Below, piece by piece: positions 41,726-48,941 of a stretch of 64,000 nucleotides of DNA. The notes below the pieces were generated by a model that made no database searches, had not been told where the DNA came from, and worked only from the letters and a program-made list of their open reading frames with translations. Made by a program: the position numbers and the translations under genes. Within the stretch, counting starts at the first letter, position 1; each line of letters begins with the position of its first letter. Location of the stretch: the NCBI GenBank assembly GCA_036785705.1, contig JAWUZG010000330.1, positions 355,501 to 419,500 of the forward strand, written 5' to 3'. This DNA comes from Acanthornis magna (lineage: Eukaryota > Chordata > Aves > Passeriformes > Acanthizidae).

Positions 41726-42527
41726 TCATATTCTCTGTCCTTCCCCTCACTCCCATGTAGCAGTTCGCCTTTCAGCTAACTTATTCCTGGTCAGCACACA
41801 GAAACGAAACTCCTAAGTGGAATGTAAAATGTCAACAAAATCAGCAAAAGCAGATTGTCTTCTCTTGTCTAAGAGCTACATTTTCCTATAGGTTTTTTAT
41901 TTCCTTGCTTATCCTTTTCAAACTGAAATAGTGTATTTATGCAGAAGCATCTGGTTTTGAAATATTTTTATACAATCATATCTGAAACTGGTATTGCCAT
42001 AAATGGATTAATGAAATAAAAAACCTACTGGTTGGTGTTTTTCAGATCACAAAAGAGTAGCAAGTAGGTAGTTTTAAAAATATACAATTACATTTTACTA
42101 GCAAATGCAATTTACTTTAACCAGAGTGATATTTTCAATGGCATAAAGCCTTTTACCTGAAGATTTCAATACACTACTTATAATCTGTATTTTAACATTG
42201 AAGTCAGAAAGGCAAAATGGCAAAGCACATCAGCAGCACAAATGAAAAGAGAAGCCAAACTTCCTTAGTCACTGTCACTTCATATCACTCAATGCCAACA
42301 CTGTCACTTTTACCAGACCATTCAAAGCCTCATCACAGTTTCTGGATTGACTTGAATTTTCCTAGTTGTTGAAAGTATTCGAGACTAAATCCCTTCAGAC
42401 TTGGACAGTCAAATTAATATGTAGTATTTGCTTTGATTACTCTAGAAACAGTGGAGGACTCCCAGCATGAGCTAGCAATCCTATGGTTATTGTACATCCT
42501 GTTCTGAAAATCCTGTCATTGTGGAAG

Positions 42528-43177
42528 TGTCCTAGGTTACATGGAAGGTGCAACCAAAAGTATGTATTCTATTACCATCTCCATAAGCTGTTAAAACAGG
42601 TGGGGCAGTGTTCTTTATGTCACCATGACCCAGCCCTGATAACACCATCGGGGCTATCTCTGCTCATGGCCATCAAGGGCGCCGGGAGTGACTCATAAGA
42701 TTCCATCAGCCATTGTGAGATGCCCCGCCCAGAGGGGAGGAACTGAACATTCCTACCTGCTCATAAACTGAGACCCTGGAACACCAGGCTACCTTTCCAC
42801 TGGATTCCCAGGAGAGAAGAGTTCAAGAGTCACCACTGGACCTCCAGAGACCCACAAGACCTTTCCACAAGATCACCATTTCAACAAGACCACATCCACC
42901 ACTCCAACAGGACTGAAGCCACCATTTTAACTGGACTGCTAGCACCACCCTAACAGGGTGCAGGTTGTATTCTGACTTTGTCTATTTAAACTGTTGTTTC
43001 TGTATTATTGCCTTGCTCTATCAGTAAAAAGCTTTTATTCTTTTTTCCCCATATCTCTTGCTTGAGAGCCCCTTGATTTCAAAGTCATGATAATTCTGAA
43101 GGAAAAGGAGTCATATTCCCTATTCCAAGGGAGGTTCCTGCCTTCCTTGGCAGACACCTGTCTTTCAAACCAAGACA
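42528..43177 (+). mobile_element. Solo LTR with 5-bp target-site duplication GGAAG
   Basis: The LTR begins TGTCCTAGG and ends CAAGACA, and is flanked on both sides by GGAAG (42523-42527 and 43178-43182). Inside are a CATAAA TATA-like box near 42764 and an AGTAAA polyadenylation-type signal near 43022. No internal retroviral sequence is present, so this is the product of LTR-LTR recombination. Sequence style around 42528-42620 resembles the LTR5-type families described in zebra finch; that name is from memory and not checked. Confidence 0.85.
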
Positions 43178-43191
43178 GGAAGAAATATTGA

Positions 43192-43235
43192 ACTAACCTG
43201 AATCTAACCACTAACATGGTTAGATTCAGGTTAGT
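43192..43235. repeat. Perfect 19-bp inverted repeat, 6-nt loop
   Basis: Arms 43192-43210 and 43217-43235 are exact reverse complements (ACTAACCTGAATCTAACCA and its complement), separated by CTAACA. The structure starts 15 bp after the end of the solo LTR and just outside its target duplication. It is not part of any recognised element. Confidence 0.95.
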
Positions 43236-44918
43236 GAGTGTGCTCCTATGCTCCAACACCTCTCCATCATTTGGCTGGAGACACCTCGAGCCAACTGTAC
43301 CAACCCTGAGTGGCAGCAAATTGGTTCTACATCCTCATACAGCAACTGCATTTTCAGATAATGTCGAACAGCAGGTGTCTTCTTAGGAGAAACCCAGCTC
43401 TCTGAAGAAAGACATCTGTGCTGATCCAAACACCATGAGGAAAGACATAGAGAGACAGCACCATCCAATCAGAGACAAAACCCCCTCCTCGCAGCGCCAT
43501 GCTCATGCCTCATGCTCATATTTTCTTCCTGAAGCTGTCATCAGATAAGGTCTTGTCATTGACAGGATGAGAAGACAGGAGAACAATTAACAGGGCAAGC
43601 AGTAAAAGAACAAGTGGGAAAAAATGTATTTTACTCCTCACCCTGATGACTGAAAAGACCTCTAAATTACTTCATGTCATTAACAGAGGCAATCAAAATT
43701 CCAGTGTCCATAAATTAACTCATTCACAATTACAATTATTTTTATCTAACAAATATTTTGATTCACTTAGGACTCTAATTCACTTCCTGACTTAAAATTT
43801 GCAAGTAAAACAGTACTGATGTTTTCTGATCCTCTCAACAAGTATGTTACAGCATTTTGGGCTGCGCCTGTCAAACCTTTTTTAATTATTTGATTATACA
43901 CTCTTGGATTTGGCTCTAACAATTGTAAAATTATACACTTCTTTCCTCCTATGAAAAATTTCAGACTTAATCCAAGAAGCTTTACCAAAAAGTTGAAATA
44001 TATTGCTTAGAAATTTCCCCTAGTATTTTTGTTTTCTCACATTTCCTAATTAAACTACCTTCATCATGCATAGAATAGGAAAGGTTCCTGTAGCCTGAGA
44101 CAACCAAAACACTGGATTTTGGTGCATATAGCTCTTCTTTTGATCCACAGAGCCACTTTCATTTGTTTGTTGATTTTGTAATGTTAATCTTTGATATAGT
44201 AGCAACAGTGACAGTGGAGTTAAACTTTATGACTAGAAAATGGTCCCCTCCTTTGAAAATAAGTGTCTAATTTTCACCTAAGCATTCTTTTTATATAACT
44301 TCACTTACAGTGCCTCAACATTTAACTTGCTGGAAAGTGGAATTGATCATTATCCATTTAGTGATCAATTCCACTTGCCTCATTCCTCATTCTTGTCAAA
44401 TAAAAATTGACATCAGCCAGTCAGTCAACTGGAGGCTGAACTGCCTTTTATTGGTATTTACTGCTGATCATTTCTTAAAACATCAACAAATAGATAGCTA
44501 TTTTAGTTACAAAAATGCTGCTAGTCCTTCTTGACTGGAACATGCAATAGCATTTCCTCCTCCTCAATAATCTAGTTTAGGGAAGAATAAAGCAAAATTA
44601 AAAAGGAATTACTATTGCATAAATATGTATCTAAAAGGTGACAATCTTTACATCAACGTTTGTGAAAAGCAAGATGAAAACATTTCAAATAAAATTATCA
44701 CAGAGAAAATAATCTGCCCTAACATGTGCTCTAACATTTCCTGTGATAATTTCTTTGGTTGGGACTGTTTCTTTTAACCAATTAACTATTTTTCACATTA
44801 GTCATAGTTTTATGCATGCTGTGAATCAATGTGCATTAAAAATCATGATCCTGTTAGCCAACGCAAGTTCCTGTGAGCAGACAGTGTTTCTGACAAGCTC
44901 AAGAGCTCAGCCCAGGTG
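43236..44918. other. Unassigned DNA between solo LTR and ERV
   Basis: No gene was recognised. A second perfect inverted repeat lies at 44335-44376. Confidence 0.45.
44335..44376. repeat. Perfect 15-bp inverted repeat, 12-nt loop
   Basis: Arms 44335-44349 (AAGTGGAATTGATCA) and 44362-44376 (its exact reverse complement). Confidence 0.95.
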
Positions 44919-44923
44919 CTGTT
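44919..44923 (+). other. Target-site duplication, left copy (CTGTT)
   Basis: Identical to 55913-55917; together they bracket the provirus exactly at its TG and CA ends. The match shows that both ends belong to one integration event, so the LTR pair was probably not assembled by recombination between distant proviruses. Confidence 0.93.
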
Positions 44924-45518
44924 TGTTATAAATAAAAATAAAGTGATTTTTCGCATGTTGGAGCTAATAATTACTGTTGTATTGTTATACCTGTTGAATA
45001 AAGTTGAAAGTTTGGATTTTTGATAAAGTTCTAGATTGAAAAGTTAAAAAGAGACTGTTTTAAAGATGTTTTAAGAGTGTAATGTTTCTGGGTAAAAGCA
45101 TTGGGATATTAAAGTTGTTTGGAGCAAAATAAAAGGGATTGAAGGTACTTTAGATGGAAAAGCAGTTGAACCCATGTAACCCTGAGTTCAGAAGTTATGT
45201 ACTTTTTAAAAAAAAATCCTTTATCTTTGTAATTTTATTTATGTAAAACTCAGTTTTTATGTTGTATTGTAAATCTGTAAGCCCATCACCCATCCCAATA
45301 TTAAAGGCACCCTGCAGCACCCGAGCTAAAAATAGAAGGTTTGCACCTCTCCGCCCACCTCAAGTGGAATACTAATGAGGCCCTTTCCCGCCTTTGCAAA
45401 TTACCCCTAGACAACGATCCATCTATTGGTGGGGAAGGCCACCTCATTAATTAGTATTCCCAATCACCAGCGAGCGAGAGGGCGGAGAGGCTAATTCGGA
45501 CCAGCCCATCAAAAACTT

Positions 45519-45524
45519 TATAAA
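45519..45524 (+). promoter_or_regulatory. TATA box of the 5' LTR
   Basis: TATAAA preceded by CTT, about 25-30 bp before the expected start of R. The same box is at 55494-55499 in the 3' LTR. Confidence 0.75.
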
Positions 45525-45864
45525 TTTGGCCCTCTTCAGGAGCTGACAGGTTTTTTTTTCCAGGTGCCTTTACTTCCAACAGCTGCAGACTCTGGTCTGT
45601 GCAGGGTGCCTGGTGTCTCTGTCTCTCTGACTAGCAGGGAGACAGAGACTGGGTCGGGTGCTGGGCCTCTTGCCCATTTTTATGGGCTATACTTAAAATC
45701 TTTTTTTTGGACTTAAGATTAGCTTAAGTTCGCCACCCGGCCTGAGGGATCTCCTTGTCCTTGACCACCAACCGGTGGCCAGGAGAGTCTTATTGCCGTC
45801 CTGGGACCTTCCTTTTTTTGTGCTTTTTTCTTTCTTTTTCCTTTCATTTCTCCCTCGGGAGATC

Positions 45865-45890
45865 CTGGACCTCGTGGGTCCAGCAATAAA
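45865..45890 (+). terminator. Hairpin plus AATAAA polyadenylation signal in R
   Basis: CTGGACC (45865-45871) pairs with GGTCCAG (45877-45883) around a 5-nt loop, one base before AATAAA (45885-45890). In the 3' LTR copy (AATAAA 55860-55865) this is the expected 3' processing signal of viral RNA. A stem-loop beside the signal is a known way for retroviruses with long R regions to control its use at the 5' end; that role here is inferred. Confidence 0.65.
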
Positions 45891-45916
45891 CACCTTTTGC
45901 TCTAACCCACGAGTGT

Positions 45917-45942
45917 GAAATTGTCTTTTTTATGACAATTTC
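45917..45942 (+). promoter_or_regulatory. U5-leader stem next to the primer site
   Basis: GAAATTGTC (45917-45925) and GACAATTTC (45934-45942) are perfect complements around an 8-nt loop, spanning the LTR end and the 6-nt spacer before the PBS. Comparable U5 stems in alpharetroviruses help start reverse transcription. The 3' LTR lacks the second arm because it is in the leader. Confidence 0.6.
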
Positions 45943-45943
45943 T

Positions 45944-45962
45944 TGGGGGCCTCGTCCGGGAT
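45944..45962 (+). other. Primer-binding site, tRNA-Pro-like with one extra C
   Basis: TGGGGGCCTCGTCCGGGAT follows the LTR after 6 nt. It matches the 18-nt complement of the tRNA-Pro 3' end used by many gammaretroviruses, apart from one additional C after TGGGGGC. The extra base would bulge in a tRNA-Pro duplex, or the site may suit a different tRNA. Confidence 0.8.
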
Positions 45963-46507
45963 ATCCTTTTTTTGCCCAAATTTGCCCAAAATCCCGATTT
46001 TTTGGTTTTTTTTCCAAATTTTTAATTTTTCCGATTTTTTCCTCAAATTTGGACTACGGCGGATACCACCTACGGTGAGAGGACTCCAAGACCATCGCAG
46101 GAGATCGGTGAGGCCCTACCCCTTTCTAGGGGACTGTAGTTAGGGAAAACCAACTTATAAAAAGAAAATTTCTGTTTAGTTTCTCCCTAGCGCCAGCCCT
46201 GATTGAAGTGTGAGTGTGGGGTTGGCCACCCCTGGTGTGATTGCAGAGTGAGTGAGACAGGGCAAGGAGCTGAGAGCCAGAGCTCTCTGACTCAGTTTTG
46301 GGGCAAGAGCAGAGAGAGTGAGCTTGAAGCGACTGAAAGTGGGAGATTCAAAGAAAATTGAAAATTTTTGTTAAGGGAAAAAAGCCCAGCCCCAGAAAGA
46401 AAAAAAAAAAAAAAAAAAAAAAATACCGCGCGGCCTTCATATATATATATTTTCTCCTCAGTTTTTATATTTCTATCTACTCTGTCCCCTTTCTCTAACT
46501 GTCCTTT

Positions 46508-46668
46508 AGCCAGAAGCTTCTCCGGGAAGGGGGGAGCGGCCATTTTGGGTTCTTCTTCTTTAGCCAGAAGCTTCTCCGGGAAGGGGGGAGCGGCCATTTT
46601 GGGTTCTTCTTCTTCAGCCAGAAGCTTCTCCGGAAAGGGGGAAGCGGCCATTTTGGTTATCAGCCGGT
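46508..46668 (+). repeat. 54-bp tandem repeat, three copies
   Basis: Copies start at 46508, 46562 and 46616, each beginning AGCCAGAAGCTTCTCCGG and containing GCGGCCATTTTGG. The third is diverged at its end. The 54-bp period keeps one frame open through all copies (46368-46694), but that frame has no ATG. Confidence 0.95.
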
Positions 46669-47040
46669 GGCCATCTTGGTTCCTTATTGTTTAATTGTTC
46701 ATTGAGTTGTTTAATTGATTAAGTGAATCATTTATAGCGGCCATTTTGGTTTTCAGTCGTCGGCCATCTTGGTTCTTTATTGTTTAATTGTTCATTGCTT
46801 TATTTAATTGCTTGAGTGAATTATTTATAGCAGCCATTTTGGTTTTCAGTTGTCGGCCATCTTGGTTCCTTATTGTTTAATTGTCCATTGCATTGTTTAA
46901 GTGCTTAAGTGAAGTATTTATTTTTCCCACGGGAAGTTATTATTGTCGGCCATCTTGGTTTCTTATTGTTTAATTATTCAATTGCTTTGTTAATTGTTTA
47001 AGTGAATTATTAATTTTTCCCACGGAAAGTTATCAAGTTC
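46669..47040 (+). repeat. 93-bp tandem repeat, about four copies with YY1-like motifs
   Basis: GGCCATCTTGGTT recurs at 46669, 46762, 46855 and 46948, exactly 93 bp apart, each followed by TATTGTTTAATT. The first two complete units end with a GCCATTTTGG copy; the later units replace it with a TTTTTCCCACGG segment. Together with the 54-bp repeats the leader holds nine GCCAT(T/C)TTGG motifs, the reverse complement of a YY1-type site. Confidence 0.92.
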
Positions 47041-47174
47041 CCATCATAGAAAATAATTAAGTTAAGTAAAGAACATCAAAAGATATAAATTAATTAATTA
47101 ATTAATTAAATTTAAAAAAAAAATTGTAAAAAATAAATTAAATCAAAATATTCATATATTATTTATACATATAT

Positions 47175-47209
<35 letters not shown>

Positions 47210-47285
47210 AGTGAAAATAAAATAGAGAGTGGGTATTTTAAATTCTATATTCTTTTTACTTTCCCATCATTGCAGTTGAGCCAAA

Positions 47286-48941
47286 ATGAGTCAGTGTGTA
47301 AGCAAGAGCCACTCTTCCCTGAAGAATTACAAAGTAGCACCTGACAGTCCCCTAGGCATTATGCTCAAAAATTGGGACAGTCATGAATTAACTGAGGGGA
47401 AGGATGCAGTGCAAATGATCCAGTACTGTGTCTTTGAGTGGCCTAGAAAGAAAATTCGAGAGGATGGACTCAAGTGGCCCAAACAGGGATCTTCAGAGAT
47501 ATGGCTCTGTAAGGCCCTTTGCTTATATCTACATTATAAGGGCCCAAAGAAATTGGAACAATTGGATTACGCACGAATTTGGTTAAAATATTGGAACAAT
47601 GTGGAAACAAAAGACGAGAAAATCTTAACAGTAAAAGACAACTCAAAATTAACTAAACATGAAACATCAACCACTGACAAAAAAGATCAAAAAGTAAGGA
47701 AAGTTCAACCAAAGCGATGGGACCCTTTAGATGCCCTTCCACCAGTTGCTGCTAACCAAATTGATGGAGATAGTAGTGCCGAATCCTCAATAGAGGAGGA
47801 GGACACAAATAATTCCAGTCAGTCAGATGAGGGAGAAGTCTGCACACCAAAAAGAAAACATACCCTCTCTAACTCTCCTCGTCCAAAACATTCAAAAAGC
47901 AAAATTACTCCAATTGGAAAAGAAAAATCTCTCTCCTCAACCAGAAAACGAAATGTTAAATTGGCCTGCTCAATTTGTGAGGATTGTTCCAAAACTCCAC
48001 AAGATAAAACAAAGGCTTTCCCCCTGCGAGAAGTGCCTATGGGTGGAGCACGGGGAGGAATTGGATATGTAGTTGCACCTCTTTCCTCCTCAGAGGTAAG
48101 AGACTTCAAAAGAGAAATGAAGTCCTTATTGAGTGACCCGATAGGGTTATCTCAACAATTCGATCAATTCCTCGGGCCAAACATATTCACTTGGCACGAA
48201 ATGCAGTCCATCCTCCAGTCCCTGTTCTCCCTGGAGGAGCAATGTTTAATAAGGACTGCGGGAATGAAAGTGTGGGAGAGAGAAAATAATGATCATCAGG
48301 GCCCTCCTGGAGAACGGAAAATGCCAAAGGAAGATCCAAATTGGAACCCAAATGACGAGGAGGATAGGAAAAATATGGAAGATTATAGAAAATTGATAGT
48401 AAAAGGGATTAGAGAGGCTGTTCCGAGGGTGAACAACATCAAGAGGGCATTTGGAAGTACCCAAGGTAAAGATGAAACTCCCCATGACTGGCTGGAAAGG
48501 TTAAAGAACAATGTGCAATTGTACACCCAATTGGATTTAGACAGCGACAGCGGGCAAACAATGTTGAAAGTACATTTTGTGCTATACTCCTGGCCGGATA
48601 TTCGTAAAAAACTGGAAAAATTGGACAAGTGGCCAGAGAGAGATTTAAAGGAATTACTCGAGGAAGCTCAGAGGGTCTTTGTTCGAAGAGATGAAGAAAA
48701 TTGGAAAACAAAAGCAAAAATAATGAAAAATGTTGAAAAAGACCCTCCCAAAGATACTACAATTGGCTCTCCTAAACCCACTCAATTTACTAGAGGTGAC
48801 TCGAGGTCGAGTGACCCGAGTATGAACAAAGCAAACCACTATTGTACCTATTGTAAGAAACCAGGCCATGGGACCTGGTATTGTTACAGGAAGCAGAAAG
48901 ACCAAGTAGTGTACCAGGAAACCCAGGCCGAAAGTAACTGA
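47286..48941 (+). CDS. gag: Retroviral Gag polyprotein (551 aa)
   Basis: Gag forms the virus core and binds genomic RNA. The start ATG has A at -3 and is the first ATG after the leader. Residue 2 is Ser, not Gly, so the N-myristoylation signal of typical gammaretroviral Gag is absent. Matrix is about residues 1-110, followed by a Lys/Ser-rich and acidic linker (130-240). Capsid probably begins near Pro246 (FPLREVP). A major-homology-like stretch, PHDWLERL, lies near residue 398. The nucleocapsid has one CCHC zinc knuckle, C520-X2-C523-X4-H528-X4-C533. I see no PPxY, PT/SAP or YPxL late motif. The frame ends with UGA at 48939-48941 and pol continues in the same frame. Codons 4-5 hold a splice-donor-like TGT|GTAAGC (47297/47298). 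The frame is fully intact. Confidence 0.95.
   Translation: MSQCVSKSHSSLKNYKVAPDSPLGIMLKNWDSHELTEGKDAVQMIQYCVFEWPRKKIREDGLKWPKQGSSEIWLCKALCLYLHYKGPKKLEQLDYARIWLKYWNNVETKDEKILTVKDNSKLTKHETSTTDKKDQKVRKVQPKRWDPLDALPPVAANQIDGDSSAESSIEEEDTNNSSQSDEGEVCTPKRKHTLSNSPRPKHSKSKITPIGKEKSLSSTRKRNVKLACSICEDCSKTPQDKTKAFPLREVPMGGARGGIGYVVAPLSSSEVRDFKREMKSLLSDPIGLSQQFDQFLGPNIFTWHEMQSILQSLFSLEEQCLIRTAGMKVWERENNDHQGPPGERKMPKEDPNWNPNDEEDRKNMEDYRKLIVKGIREAVPRVNNIKRAFGSTQGKDETPHDWLERLKNNVQLYTQLDLDSDSGQTMLKVHFVLYSWPDIRKKLEKLDKWPERDLKELLEEAQRVFVRRDEENWKTKAKIMKNVEKDPPKDTTIGSPKPTQFTRGDSRSSDPSMNKANHYCTYCKKPGHGTWYCYRKQKDQVVYQETQAESN

Larger units (their letters stand above)
44924..45937 (+). mobile_element. ERV 5' LTR (U3-R-U5, 1,014 bp)
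   Basis: U3 carries an imperfect inverted repeat (GGAATACTAATGAGG at 45366-45380 against 45442-45460, which has 4 extra bases), an ATTGG box near 45425 and TATAAA at 45519-45524, so transcription should start near 45545-45555. AATAAA is at 45885-45890 near the LTR end, so R would be long (about 350 nt) and U5 short (about 30 nt), unlike the short R of typical gammaretroviruses. Short ATG-initiated frames exist in R (45681) and at the U5 end (45932, about 48 codons). The first 78 bp differ from the 3' LTR by a cluster of A/G changes; the rest is almost identical. Confidence 0.95.
45938..47285 (+). promoter_or_regulatory. ERV 5' leader without any ATG
   Basis: About 1.35 kb between the LTR and the gag start. 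I read it base by base and found no ATG in any frame, although the sequence is A/T-rich. It contains two candidate donors (ACG|GTGAGA at 46074/46075 and TCG|GTGAGG at 46107/46108), a 24-A run (46400-46423), 54-bp repeats (46508-46668), 93-bp repeats (46669-47040), an almost GC-free stretch (47041-47178) and a 29-A run (47179-47207). Packaging signals are expected here but not recognised. Confidence 0.8.

Noticed and set aside
43192..43235. Interstitial telomere repeat (GGTTAG units)
   Set aside because: Only two separated GGTTAG per arm and no TTAGGG array; a hairpin describes it better.
45693..45893. 66-codon minus frame, repeated identically at 55668-55868
   Set aside because: It lies inside R/U5 of both LTRs and is duplicated only because the LTRs are. 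No start context or family resemblance; the overlapping signals are viral RNA elements.
46368..46694. Possible upstream glyco-Gag-like or accessory frame
   Set aside because: No ATG, no signal peptide, and openness follows from 54-bp repeats whose length is a multiple of three.
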